A stretch of DNA of 64,000 bases from Sphagnum magellanicum. Its lineage: Eukaryota > Streptophyta > Sphagnopsida > Sphagnales > Sphagnaceae. The DNA is taken from NCBI GenBank assembly GCA_021904315.1, contig CM038913.1:7687958-7751957 (forward strand). The letters are read 5' to 3'. Each line of letters starts with the position of its first letter. Within the stretch, counting starts at the first letter, position 1. The notes under the pieces were generated by a model that saw only the letters and a program-made list of their open reading frames with translations, ran no database searches and was not told the origin of the DNA. The position numbers were made by a program, and so were the translations under genes. Positions 36,246 through 48,195 of this stretch are shown piece by piece.

Positions 36246-39200
36246 TGTTACATTCACATTGAGGGGAGGGAAAAACTTCTAATGTCAAAATTAAACTCCC
36301 TCATCAAACATTTTAGTTTGAGGAATATTGAAAGTTAAATCTATATTTGTTGTTGGAACACGGACAATTTTATGTTTATCCTATTAATTTCATGTGAGAA
36401 ATGAAAAGTCATATGTGCATCTAGGGGATGGGACAATGTTGTTTTTTAGGTTGTAAATGGTGACAAGGCAATTTTTATTTATTTTTAATACTTACAATTT
36501 GTTTCAGCTAGTCCAACCTTGGACTAATTTTGAAGTTTTCATAAGCATTTTCTAGTCCTTAAAAATTGAAAACTACCTTCACAAACATTGGTCAAATACA
36601 ATAAGTTGGTCCATATCTAAGGCAATGCACAACATTATTTTGTGAGTCATACAAGTTGATATTAAAAAAAACTAGTTTATTTTGGTGAATTGCAATGAAA
36701 TGATGAACCTAGACAACCAATATTGGTTATCCATTCATGTTTATGTGGTTGAAAACAATGGCAAATGGTTCCAATTTTGCTTAACTTGTAATAGATTAAT
36801 GATGGAGCAACCTTTGATAATTTGACTCATTTGATTGTCACACAAAGCTTGGTTGAATTTGGAAAAATGAGTGAGATAAATGTGGCAAATAAGCTTGTTT
36901 GTTTTGGAATAGATAGAAAGCAATTTTTCAAAAGCCATTATGACAATCCAAACTATTATGCTTCACTTCTGATCTTTTAAATATACAAAAATATAATTTT
37001 AAGGAATGTTCATTCACTTGGGTGGCTTCTTTGACAGTGTTTTTACCCGAAGGTGTATGTCTAAGTTGACTATGTAAATATGTTTCAATTGATTGTTATA
37101 TTGTGCATATGGAAAGCTAGTCAAATGATAACTCCATCTTCATCTTATGAATAGTCCTTCCTTGAGCTTACTACTGAGCCAAGCATGTACCAAAAGGTAC
37201 ATATATTTTACACTAATAGTATGAGTACAATATTGAACAATATATTGTTTTGGTGGAATTCTCTAGACATACATTTTGTGTCAATAACGTATTTGTTGTC
37301 AAGTATAGATATTAGAAAGAGTTGCTTGGCTTTGGAAAAAAGGATTGGATTTTGGAGAGAATTTTGCATCCATAAGTGTGCAAATATGGCATCATGTTGC
37401 ATAAGTTTTGTTTAAGAATGTGACATAAAGTCGTGATTCCATAGAGTTTTAAGGTAACCTAGTCTTTAAGTGGGGACAATTGCTTATGAGGTTCTTTGGG
37501 TGAACTTGATTACAATGAAGAACCATGGAGCGAAACTCAAGAGCTTGAGGAGTGCTTAGATAAGGTACACACATTGACCATGAATGATTGTTTACAATGC
37601 ACATTCAACATTTTGAATGGACTAGGTACTAAAGACATATGTTGGATTAAGTTAATTCTTGTAAGTAATTGGACTTGGATCTTATGGTTCATAATTGTCT
37701 TTGTTACTGGAAGCATTTCCAGATAATTTAAACATATCAATTCTTAATAGTTGATGCAGATGATAGATTTGAGATGTTGAAATAGTCTCCTGTTGGGAAA
37801 ATCTATTGCAGACTCCAAAGTCGAGATAATTGAAGCTTGCAAGATAATTAAAGATGTGAGAATTTTTTATTATTGTACATTGAGTGTTACATGTGAATTT
37901 GTTTTTGAGAAGGTGTAATAAACTAGAGACAGGTGCACAAACTGGTGTATATATGGTGCCAACAATGAATGGTTACATGTATTTTGCTAATTGCTTTTTC
38001 AAACTCATCTCTGGAATTCGGTGACTGCTTTGCCCAGTTTTGAACCCATTGTCTAACTAATAGGTTTGTGTTAAAGAACAAATTTTTGATTGTGGGAGTG
38101 TGCTATTTATTATGCAGTGAAGTTCATTCACACAAAAGATTGGAAAAAAACACACTTCACAACAGACCAAATCAAGAAAGGAAAAAGAGTCACTTTGTGG
38201 CAAGAATGAGGTTGTGCCAAGCAAAGGGCAACACATTTTTGTTGGAACAAGGGTTGAACTTGGCATCATGATTTGGATTTCCTTTTTGTGTTTTGGATGC
38301 ATGATTTTAGGTCTAGTTTCATATGCCATATGCTGCTTGTGTGATGGTTGTTTTGTATGTAGCAACAACAATGAGGTTTTTGGAATTGGGCATCATCACT
38401 CCACATAAGATTGCAGGTGTGGCCATTGATTGAGCAGCATTTTGTATGCCTACTAACAAACAGTGCAGGTGGTGGAGGCCTGAATGGAAAGAGCTGGTAG
38501 AAAGGAAAAAGCTTGTAGAAAGGGTCCAATTACAAAGTCATGGTATTAGATTGCAATGCACTCAGGAGGTAGGTGCATTGCTTTCACTGTTTGTTTGCAA
38601 GTGTTCCTTTGTGTCTTGTAGAATTGGCATATTAGTATGAAAGTCCTGTTGTTGGGTAGAGCACATTATGGCTTCATGTATGAATTTAGCTTCAATTGTG
38701 TTGTGCAAATGTCCTAAAGAAAAACCTTCTTGAATGATTATATTGTTTCCTTGACATCTCACCACAAGCACATGGGCTAGCCATCCACCTTACTTGAGAG
38801 CCAATTTTTTTTCAAACAAAATGCTGCCTTGCAACCTCTGCTTTTGTAAATGGAGGAGAAAATCACATAGTTTAAAGTTTAAACACACTTGGACCAAAAT
38901 TCCTTCATTCTATTAAAAAATAAAAGTCAAATTCTTTGAAGGTCACCTACCTACCCATGAAGGTTTTTAAAAAAAATGATACCTAAAAGAAGCTTTGGAC
39001 CATTGTTTTATTTTCAACAAATTTTAGATGTTTTAGTGGGAAGTTTTTTTTTTGGCAAAGTTTTGCTTTTTCTAGTGTAAATATGAGTAAGTTTGCTAAT
39101 TATTTTGGAAAAAAATTGGCAATTTTTTTTACATCACCAATTTTTGTTTTGAAAAATCCTGCTTTGGACCAGGTCATTCAAAAATAAAAGCTAAAAAATA

Positions 39201-39434
39201 AGGTAGGCTAACCAAGTTGAGAACAAGCTAAATAATTAATTCCATATATATTTAAAAAAAACAGTAGCCAAAAGGTAGCCAAGCAAGCCAAGCAACCTAA
39301 AAGAAATTCACTAGGTAGAAGACCCAAAAAAAAAGGAAATAAATAGTTAGGATTCAGGAACCTAGTTGAGAGGTGAAGCTGGGCTAATTAAGTAAAAAAA
39401 ATAAATAGAAAGAGTAAAGCACACAACAGACATA
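36246..39434. other. Gene-free DNA grading into the ATG4 promoter
   Basis: No gene recognised. Composition becomes less AT-rich after about 37.0 kb, but the open frames there begin at non-ATG codons or match nothing. The last 150 bp before 39435 are A-rich with AGAAG words and probably include the ATG4 promoter and leader. Confidence 0.4.
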
Positions 39435-42400
39435 ATGCAAAGAAGGAAGGAAGCACAACAACAAGCGAAGAAGAAGAAGCAAACGACGACACAGACAGAA
39501 GAGAGAGAAAGAACGAGAAGAGGGGGAGAGAGAGAGAGAGAGAGAAGACGAAGGGTAGGGCAGGGGCGGAGGGAGGGATGTGTAGGGACGGCCAAGGACA
39601 TGATTTCTCGCCGTGGAGTAGCTTCTGAGGTAGCCACGGAAGAGGGGGGAGTGAGAACGGGGAAGGGGGAAGAAGAGGCAGCGGAGCAGGAAGAGGAAAA
39701 GGAGGAGAAGCTGCAGCAGCAGCATCAGCTGGAGGAAAGGGCGGGGACGGAGGTACCGGTTGGGGAGGGGATAATATGTAAGGGGCGGCAGCAGGGTGGA
39801 GGAGGAGGAGGCGGAGGAGTAGGGGGATCGGTTTGGTCGTCGTTGGTTTCCGGGACGTTTGCTATATTGGAAGGGCGGACGGAGGTGGAGGGTGGCGGAG
39901 GAGGAGGAGGAGGAGGAGGAGGAGGAGGAGGGTGGGATTTTGGTGTGAAGCGTGTGGTTCAGTGTGGTCCTATGCGGCGATTGCAGGAGCGATTTCTAGG
40001 TCAGAAGTGGTATACTACTGCTGCGAGCGCATCCGGAAGTGCGATCTGGGTGCTGGGAGTTTGCTACAACATCTCCTCCACTGACGAATCTGTTTCTTCC
40101 CCTGTTATCTTCCAGGAGTTTTTGAACGATTTCAGTTCCAGGCTCTGGTTTACGTACCGTCGAGGTCTGTCTGTCTGTCTCTTACATGTACTTACATCCT
40201 TCTTTTGCCTCTCTTGTATGTGCTACAATATCCTTCTTTGTGTATTAAGAAGGTCGGTGGTCCAAGGGTCTGGTGAATTTGGTTTCCCAAATGCAGGAAT
40301 TTGTCATGTTTCTTCTTGCATGTACTTGTGTAGTTATGAGGATCATAATTGCAGCTTTTTGTTTGCTCTTTTAGCTTTAAATTGTGAATCTATTGCTGCA
40401 TGCATGCAAGAAGAAGGCTCATGGATTGTGATGTGATTGTCCAAATTATGGTAAGCGGCAAGAACATAGGTTACAAGCTTTTTCCACCAAATGGCCAGTG
40501 TGGCTGATTCTCAAACAATCATATTGTATGTGGCAGGGTTTGATGCAGTAGGTCAATCAAATCTCACAAGCGATGTGGGATGGGGTTGTATGCTGCGGAG
40601 CGGCCAGATGCTTTTAGCTCAGGTATGTCTTGTTGCAGGCATCTTTGAACTCTGATATGCTGAAATGGAAATTCTAGTTTGCACTCAGGCTGATTTGCTG
40701 AACAGTGGAACCCTGTGAACTTTTTTAGGGCATCCTCCTTCAATACTTTGTGCTGTACCCTGGTGATATTGTCCTTCAGCACCATTTTTTGACACAAATC
40801 CTTCAGTGGTCATTACCCCACAGATGATTCCTTTTTCCTTCCTGTTTTACAGATCACACTTTTGATGCTTTTTTTTCTTGTTGAACATGGGATGCAGGCA
40901 TTGATTTGCCACTATTTGGGGAGGTCTTGGCGGCGATCAGGTGAGCAGGTGAGCGTTCCTGTCTGTATTTAAGCAGATGGTAAATGGTGGTTTCTTCTTA
41001 TCCTGCATTTTTCACATCAAACCCACTCTGAATGAGACCTGTCAAAATGTTAGCATGTACATGCCATGCAGAGTTGCATTTAACTATATGGTAATGGATC
41101 ACTTTTTCCTGGTCATGTTGCAGGCATGCTCACGGGAATACCTTCAAATCGTGGAAAGCTTTGGTGACTCAGCTGATGAGTCCTGTCCATTCTCAATCCA
41201 TAGTCTGTTGGAGGTGGGAAGCTCATTTGGGCTAGCTGCAGGCTCCTGGCTAGGGCCTTATGCTCTTTGTAGGACACTGGAAGCTCTGGCTCAGGGAGAC
41301 AGAGAAAGGCATCAAAAGAGGGGTGGCCAGCAAGTTTTACCTATGGTAGTGCATGTTGTCTCTGGAGATGCAGATGGTGAAAGGGGGGGTGCCCCAGTCC
41401 TGTGTGTGGAGGATGTAACTCATTTGTGCTCAAAATGGGGAGACCATGCCAAAGAGTGGCCAGCCCTGCTAGTGCTTGTGCCACTTGTGCTTGGCCTTGA
41501 CAAGGTCAATCCCCGGTTGGTTAAATCCTTTTCCCTTGCTCAAATTTGTGGTAACTTTTGGTGGGGTTTAGCCTCAACCATGCCAGATCATAGAAGGATG
41601 GCTTTATGTTTGCTACCACAGGTTGGGAACTTTTTCATTCGTCTTGTTAATGCACCTATTTGCCAGCTTCTCATGGAAGTTATGTCAGTAATTTTAGGTG
41701 GAGGATTTGAGAGTCATCATACTAGGAAAGCATCATTGCAAGAGGCCTGTTAAGCAAGGTCAGAAGTAAGCTGCAAACTACGCATTAAACTTGATGTTGG
41801 GAATGATTATGAGCAGATATATGCCATCCTTGAGGGCAACTTTCACATTTCCGCAGAGTCTTGGCATAATGGGTGGTAAGCCAGGAGCTTCAACATATCT
41901 TGTGGGTGTGCAGGATGACCAGGCCCTGTATTTGGACCCTCATGAAACACAACAGGTATATTGATACCTCCCCAAGCTCACACTAATACTTCCTGTTCTC
42001 CCTCCTTTTCTTGTCATTTCTAGGTCTGCATACATTGGCTTCTGTAGGTAAGGTCCCTCTCCAACATTTCCCTTGAGTCCTCTCAGGTTGCAGTTCTGTG
42101 CATCTGGGACTCTCTGCAAGTTAGTCAACTGTTAAGGAAAGAAGTCAATAAGTTCGTGCAAGGGTGGAATTATCTGGAGGGGATCGTGAAGTGGTGTGTC
42201 CCCTGAGATTTGGCTGCTAATGTGTAGGTTGTACGCATATTGCCTGACAACCTGGAGGTGGATACCAGCTCTTATCACTGCAGGTAAAAATGTTTATTGT
42301 GTTTGTGCATGAGGTTAACTTGTTGTGTTGATACTTGGATCAGGCATGTACAGTAAAAGGAGCTGTCTTTTGACATTGTACAATCTCAACAATGTATAGT

Positions 42401-42923
42401 CAGTGCAAGTAAGAAATCCATGAGTAATGGAAGTTTTTTTGGCTGGAAATGGCTGTCCTATGAAAAGATCTTGTTTGACCTGATATTCATGCAACTCAAT
42501 GTTGTACAGTAATGTGCGGCGGATGCCGCTGGATTCCATCGACCCATCTCTTGCCTTTGGTTTCTACTGCCACAACCGTGGTATGCATATTCTTCAACTT
42601 TGGTTTCTGCAACAGTTTTGTTATTTGAGAAATGTGGCTTGACAAGTTAGCCACTCAAGATGAAAATGTGGTTGTTTACTACTGCAGCTGATAAATTTCC
42701 TTAACACAGCTGTCCTGATAATATGTTGTGCACAACAGAAGAGTTTTATGACCTTTGCGCTCGATCATCAGAGCTGGCAGAGCAGTCAAATGGGGCACCC
42801 ATGTTCACAGTAGCCCAGAACTCTGCTCCTACAAAGCCTGCAGATACTGGCAGTCAAGTTTTGGAATTGCAGAAGTCGCCCCCAAAAGAGCCCTTGTCAG
42901 AAGATGACTGGCAAATAGTTTGA
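39435..42923 (+). CDS. ATG4: ATG4 autophagy cysteine protease, eight exons
   Basis: ATG4 is a cytosolic C54 cysteine protease. It trims the C-terminus of ATG8 to expose the glycine for lipid attachment, and later cuts ATG8 from phosphatidylethanolamine. Exons: 39435 (or 39600)-40164, 40537-40622, 40898-40948, 41124-41515, 41817-41955, 42228-42283, 42510-42580, 42739-42923; all introns are GT..AG and all phases join. The product is 569 aa from the first ATG or 514 aa from 39600; known plant forms are about 470-480. The first 55 codons are Arg/Glu/Gln-rich from a GA repeat, so I favour 39600. Numbered from there, catalytic Cys206 lies in DVGWGCMLRSGQMLLAQ and Asp405/His407 in YLDPHE. Other blocks are RRLQERFLG, GLAAGSWLGPYALCR, GERGGAPVLC and FPQSLGIMGGKPGASTY. 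A glycine run lies in exon 1. The tail EDDWQIV fits an ATG8-interacting motif. It is intact and convergent with FLA. Confidence 0.95.
39526..39544. repeat. (GA)n microsatellite
   Basis: A run of AG dinucleotides in the leader or extreme 5' coding part of ATG4. It favours reading this stretch as untranslated. Confidence 0.85.
39895..39932 (+). repeat. (GGA)n trinucleotide repeat within ATG4 exon 1
   Basis: About twelve GGA units that encode a polyglycine run in the non-conserved N-terminal region of ATG4. A second GGA-rich patch lies at 39797-39820. Both are in frame, so length changes would not break the protein. Confidence 0.85.
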
Positions 42924-45254
42924 TGGAGAACCTAGTCAGCTGAAGCTGCTATTCAGTAGCACAGTCTGCATGAAGGAGCTGAAAGTGCAGCTGTGGCATG
43001 TTTTTAGACCTCCTCTTGGCTAACACAACCAACCTTATGGTGATGTTGACAAATTACTGTGGCTATTGTTGCCTGCTCAGCTTCAAAAATTGCTTTATGG
43101 AAGGAAAGTTGAGTGATGGCGTTGTGATGATGTATAGCATTCATTTCTTGCCACCATTGGGTGCATAGATCGTATCCACCATCTGTTCTCTGCTCTACCT
43201 GGAGCAGTGGCACCTGCATGTACAGATTTGCCCTAGGGTCACTTGTTTGAATAAACTCTTGGCCACAGCCTTGCCTGACATGTTCAATTATGGTTCTGTG
43301 ATTTTTATTCTTCTGTTGGAAGGCTGGGTCATTTTTCCATACAACACCAGCCCACCTTGTATGATGAGTATGCTTTATTTTTCACTGCTGAATCCAGTTG
43401 ATGGAGTCATTGTGGCAACAACATATCGAAGTGGGCCAAATAAACCCTGGTAAGTCATTACCTTGTGGGATTGCATGTGTTCATACCACATATTTTTATT
43501 GTTTCTTCATTACAGGTCGTCCCTTATGTGTTGTTCCTTTTTCTCAGTTCTGAAAGTCCTTATCTGGAAGTCTTTTTCTGACTTCAAGGAAAAGTTTTAA
43601 CTTTGTTCTGGCTTTCTCACCGAGTATGGAGATTTCTCAATTCCTATAAGAGTTATTATACTTTCTGGGCTTCTCAGATTGCCTTTTGGTGGAGACTTTG
43701 TTGTGTTTGCAAAAGCATCTTTCTTATTTTCTCAAGGTTGTTTCAGTGATGCTGTTTGTAGGATTTGAAAATGTTTTCCTACCTGAGTTTTGTTGGTGCT
43801 CTATGAGTTCAAGTAGTTTGTTTTCAAGTACTTTCCAATTATTGTAATTTTTTGGTGGACCGGATTTTTCTTCCCTTGCATTTCTTGATTGATTTTGCTG
43901 AAAGTGTTGTTTTTGGTTGGGGTCTTGACAATTGCTGGTTCTGTTGAAGTCACTTTCTTATAGAAATATTTCAACATAACCAATTTGCTTTTGGCAATGA
44001 ATTTATATGATAATTGAATAACTTATTATCTAGGTAAGCAAATTTGAATTTCTCCTTCTTCTAAGGGCCTAAATCAAGGGAAAAAAGAAGCCTAATTTAA
44101 TTAATGTAAAACTGCAAACCACTGGAAGTTAATCACCCTAGGCATTTCTCTCAATCAGCGCAGTATGAAATTATTTCACAAAATGTATACTCATGCTTTG
44201 TACAAGTATTAGGTACGAGTACAATAATGTAAACTATGTATGAGCAGATAGAATGAGTAGATCCTTGTTTCTTGCGTCTTGTTTTAGCCCTGACAGAGAC
44301 AAAGAGATAGAGACAGTGGTGATGAATTGCTGTGAATTTCATGTGCACAGTAGAGCATGTGACAGATGGTCTCTGGCACTAGGCACAACAAAATAAAAAA
44401 CAAAATGGAAGTGTTGCTGCAATAGAATTAAGATTCCATCATGAATGTGCAACACCAAAATTCAAACGTCGTCCTAAATTCCAAACAAAAAAAGATGATT
44501 TCACTCACAAAACTTAGCCACAGAGAGAGAGGGAGAGAGAGGAAGAGAGACAGAGAGGAGAGATATCTTGGAACACAGACTTCACCATGATCTCTGGACA
44601 ATCAAACAGCATCATGATTTGAGCACAAATGCAAAGAAAAAGAGTCTGCAAAGAAGGGAGTACCAGCTACCACTAAGAGAGAGCGAGAGTACACAAAACC
44701 AAAAAAAAAAATTCCCACTAATTCCTAATTGCAAAACACCAAACACAAATTTGCTCCAGTTCCATACTTTTGCTGTTGCAAGCAAGCAATCAATTGGCCA
44801 TGCTGCAGCAGCAGGTCACAAGATTTCCAAGGGAAGGAAGCAAGCTCTAGACATCAATGCTCCTGCTGCTGCTGCTCCTGCCGCTGCCATTGCCCAGGCT
44901 ATTGCTGTTGTTGCCATTGTCCATTCTTTATTTGGGTGGGTGTAATTTTATTTTTTTGTGTCTTTTTGGGGGGAAAGAGCTGGGTTCTAGATCAAAAATG
45001 TAGTGAGGATGATGATGAAGCTTCAAGCTGTGATGAAGGAACAAGATCTGATGCTTTGAAGATTTTTGTTGAGTAGTTTTGAGAGAGAAAATCTGAGAGC
45101 TGCTGGAGTATCCAAATAAATGAGCAATACTATACAGACACATAAGAAAAAAACCGGCCTCTCAAGAATAACAACTTCTGAATTCATTGGTTTTTGGCAA
45201 ATGTGAATACCATCAGCAGCAAGCAGGAGGAGGAGGAGGAGGAGGCAGCAGCAG
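42924..45254. other. Convergent 3' flanks of ATG4 and FLA
   Basis: AATAAA-type signals near 43250 and 43438 could end the ATG4 transcript. The rest shows no gene. At 44520-44560 there is a GAGA-rich patch. CTG/CCTG-rich words at 44860-44920 give a plus-strand open frame of alanine runs that I reject as low complexity. The final 150 bases are probably the FLA 3' untranslated region. Confidence 0.5.
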
Positions 45255-46238
45255 CTACAAAGCTGGGGAGGAGAGGAGCAACATGAGTGCAAGGACTGAT
45301 CCCACCAGTATGGCAGTCAAGGAAGAAGAAAAAGAGCCTGTAGTGGTAAGAAGTCTATGGTATGACGCAGTAGCAGCGCTGGTAGTCGTCTTGGAAGGTG
45401 TGGTGGAAGTGGTTGAAGATGGGACTGCAGAAGTGGTACCGGGAGTGGAAGAAGCAGCAGCAGCAACTACTGGAGGAGGAGCCGCAGGAGCGACAGGAGC
45501 TGGAGCTGGTACTGGACCCAGAGTAGCTGTGTTGTAGAAACGAGTATCGAAGAGGGCGTCCACGCCATGGACAACAACAGAGCCATCGTTGTACAGATTG
45601 GGTCTGACAATAAGCGCATTGTCTAGTTGGTAGTTGGCAGTTTGGTTGTTTACCACCACAATGGAGATTCCTGTGGTCACTGTTTGGATTCTGTGTCCCT
45701 CCGGCAAAGCCAACAATTGTTGGAAAGGCAAGGTCCCAGCGGCAGTATGGTAGTTGAGCAAGGTCGTTACCGCAGCTGAGGAGTTCAAGGGCACTCCCTG
45801 GAATGCACTATCTTGCGGCGCAAACAGCGTAATGCTTGGCTTGATGGGATCGTTATCTATGAGACTGTCTAGCGCTCCTGAGATCGCTCCAAACGTGCCT
45901 GCTGCTCGCAAGGCGCCCACCACTTTCTGATGGAGAGTCAGCACTGGGGCTGGTGCTGGCGCCTTTGCTGGCGCGAGTGGTGCTGTGGCAGGTTCCCCTG
46001 GTGCATTCACAACGAATAGAGCTCGCGGGTTTTGTTGTTGATGCAGTTGTTGCTGTTGTTGTTGTTGTTGGTCGAGTTGGGTCGTCGTACTGAGAGCTGG
46101 AGAAACTCCAAAAACGTGTAGCAATGTCATGACGCATGCCACCACCAAAAAGCTCAATGACTGCTGCTGCTGCATCTTCGCTGTGGCCGGTGGTGATCTC
46201 CTTCGAGTGCAGTCCATTGCAACTGTGTGATCTGCCAT
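45255..46238 (-). CDS. Fasciclin-like arabinogalactan protein, GPI-anchored
   Basis: A cell-surface proteoglycan of the FLA family, which carries a FAS1 adhesion fold beside hydroxyproline-rich arabinogalactan regions. The ATG at 46236-46238 gives 327 aa, but Met22 (46175) stands directly before the hydrophobic SLSFLVVACVMTLLHVFGV signal peptide and may be the real start. A polyglutamine run follows at about residues 55-70, then an AGP region with APLAPAKAPAPAPV. One FAS1 domain spans about 100-240, with H1 motif ITLFAPQDSAF, the YH block LLNYHTAAG and H2-like VVVHGVDALF. NSS and NQT are possible N-glycosylation sites. PVPAPAPVAPAAPPP and a Ser/Thr-rich stretch precede a final hydrophobic tail (LTAILVGSVLALMLLL) typical of GPI addition. 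It is a single intact exon, as in most plant FLA genes. Confidence 0.92.
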   Translation of the reverse strand: MADHTVAMDCTRRRSPPATAKMQQQQSLSFLVVACVMTLLHVFGVSPALSTTTQLDQQQQQQQQLHQQQNPRALFVVNAPGEPATAPLAPAKAPAPAPVLTLHQKVVGALRAAGTFGAISGALDSLIDNDPIKPSITLFAPQDSAFQGVPLNSSAAVTTLLNYHTAAGTLPFQQLLALPEGHRIQTVTTGISIVVVNNQTANYQLDNALIVRPNLYNDGSVVVHGVDALFDTRFYNTATLGPVPAPAPVAPAAPPPVVAAAASSTPGTTSAVPSSTTSTTPSKTTTSAATASYHRLLTTTGSFSSSLTAILVGSVLALMLLLSSPAL

Positions 46239-47506
46239 CACTTCTAGAACACAGACAACAAAAAACGCTTGCGCCTTGCTACAAATGCGGCTGCTGCAGC
46301 TCCTCTAGATTGACTCCTCAAGCCTCTCAGGAACCGCCACCGATCACACCGGCTGAGCAAACGCAGCCGACAAGTGCTGTTGCACATTCATCAAGGCGAC
46401 AAAAACCAATTTCAGATTTACACCAACAACAGGAGGATCAAGATCTTGGCCTCTCACTCACTGTCTGGAAGACAATGGATCTTTGTACAGGGATGATCTC
46501 ACACGGACCCATCCGTCACCCTTCCCCACATTGACAAAGGAGACAGTTACTGCAAGCTAACCCAGAAAAGACCAAAAGCTTCATTACGTTCAATGCAGCC
46601 AGAGGCACTAACGAAAGAAGGCCATTTCACGTGAAGCAGAAGAAGAAAAAAAAGGCAGTGATGGAAGGAGCATGAGTTACATTGTCCATCATGCTCTATC
46701 TCTCTCTCAGAGAATCAGGCATCTACTTCAACAACCACAACAAGCAAGTCTAGAATTCGCAATTGAAATCCAAAAGCTAAAAAGAAAAAGAAAAACAAGA
46801 GCTAAAAGAGGTGGGAAGTGGAAGAAGAGCCTGGAGGCGATGATCATGGGTGCGAGATGAAGCAGGATCAAGCTTATCAAACAAAAAGCAAATGGAGTGA
46901 GTTTACAAGCACCAGTTGTAATAATGGGCTACCACACTTACATGATGAAGGATCGCTGCAGCAACCAAGCAGGAGAACAAGATGCAGCTCAGGAAGGAAG
47001 GAGGCTACAGAGAAGAACAGCAGCAGCAGCAGCAGGACACACCACGGCAGCGACGGCGGCAGCAGCGAAGAAGAAGAAGAAGAGCGGCAGCTCCTTCAAC
47101 ACACAGCAACAGGCAACAAGCTTGTGCGCTGCTATGTAGCTAATGCTGTGTGTCTTGTGTGTGCCCGTGCCGCCCTTCTTTGCTCCTCCTCATCCTCCTC
47201 CTCTTCTTCCTCCTGCTCTGCCCGTGGCTCCCAGTTAGGTAATTATCAAATTAAATAAATTCCCTAACTTACTTCAAACTTAAATTTCATTATGAACTCA
47301 CCACAACAAACAACATATCATCATCATCCTCATCATCATGGGCCCAGCCACCCCCCCTCCAGCCTCCAGGCCAATTGTATTTATTTTTTTCTATTTACCA
47401 TACTCTTTGTCTCAGCCCCATGTCAGCTGCCCTACCCTTGAAAAACAGGAAAACACACACACATACTTGACTCCAATGGTTCTTAAGTGGCTTTTATGTA
47501 GCCTAA
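46239..47506 (-). promoter_or_regulatory. FLA leader and promoter region
   Basis: On the plus strand this is rich in CAGCAG, GAAGAAG and TCCTCC repeats (about 46990-47220). The open frames through it are runs of Ser, Gln and Glu without family resemblance. I take it as the leader and promoter of the minus-strand FLA gene. CATCATCATCCTCATCATCATG near 47320 and the AT-rich end show no gene. Confidence 0.4.
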
Positions 47507-48016
47507 GGCCTGCTTTACACTAGGAGTCCAGGCTAAATAAACTTGGGGCCAACTTTGTTTAATGTAGCCTAAGGCCCGCTTTACACTAAGAGTCCAGGCC
47601 AAACAAACTTGGGGCCAACTTTGTTTAATGTAGCCTAAGGCCCGCTTTACACTAGGAGTCCAGGCCAAACAAACTTGGGGCCAACTTGGAGCATTTTTGG
47701 GTTGCACATTGGCTCCGACTTACTAATAAATGCTAGAAATTGACGTCAGGATATGAATAAATGCTGGAACATTGGCCCCAAGGGTTGCAAATTGGCCTCC
47801 CAAATTGGATGGTATCCTCTTTTGAGCTTTGGGGCCAATACAAGGCCATTAAAGTTCAGCATTTATTAGTAACTTGGGGCAGATTGAAAAGTTTTTTTCT
47901 ATTTCAGCCTTGACTCCTAGTGTAAAGCCCTTGGGGGTGATTTCAACTTTTGCACCAATAGGAGTGCTGGATTTGGGTTGAACATTGGCCCTGACTCCTA
48001 ATGTAAAGTGGGCGCC
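47507..48016. mobile_element. Tourist-like MITE with TAA target-site duplication, 510 bp
   Basis: The left terminus GGCCTGCTTTACACTAGGAG and right terminus, whose reverse complement is GGCGCCCACTTTACATTAGG, form inverted repeats. TAA flanks both sides (47504-47506 and 48017-48019). A 3-bp TWA duplication with G-rich termini is the hallmark of PIF/Harbinger-derived Tourist elements. The left end is present three times in tandem at 66-bp spacing (47507, 47573, 47639), each preceded by TAA. An internal inverted copy of the terminus lies near 47910-47935. There is no transposase, so it is non-autonomous. Relatives lie at 23345 and 55946. Confidence 0.85.
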
Positions 48017-48034
48017 TAAGTGGTGATCATGCAT

Positions 48035-48195
48035 AGAAAGAAGATGTAGAAAAAAATGGTAATTATCCTTAGGAAAGATTTAGTCAAATCTGGCTATATG
48101 AAAACCCTCCAAATTCATTTCATTTTTCATTTTTTAAATATAAATTTCTCTTTTTGGCAAAAATTTCCAGAAAAAAGGCTATTATTATTATTATT
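48035..48195 (+). repeat. Dispersed TAGCCAAA/TTTGGCTA repeat
   Basis: Words in order: TGGTAATTATCCTTAGG, AAGATTTAGTC, AAATCTGGCTATATGAAAAC, CCTCCAAATTCATTT, then a T-rich part ending AGAAAAAAGGCT. The same order occurs at 57.5 kb. It abuts the MITE at 47507-48016. Confidence 0.65.

Noticed and set aside
37496..37726. 76-codon open frame with a hydrophobic end
   Set aside because: It starts at TTG, has no ATG upstream in frame, and matches no family.
39384..39725. Minus-strand open frames over the ATG4 start
   Set aside because: Leu/Ser/Phe-rich mirror of the GA and GGA repeats; ATG4 on the plus strand explains the region.
44568..45076. Open frames rich in Ala or Cys
   Set aside because: They read a CTG/CCTG-rich patch in two frames, with no domain and no conserved start.
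46818..47258. 146-codon plus-strand open frame
   Set aside because: Long Ser and Glu runs come from CAG, GAA and TCC repeats, and it lies upstream of the opposite-strand FLA gene.
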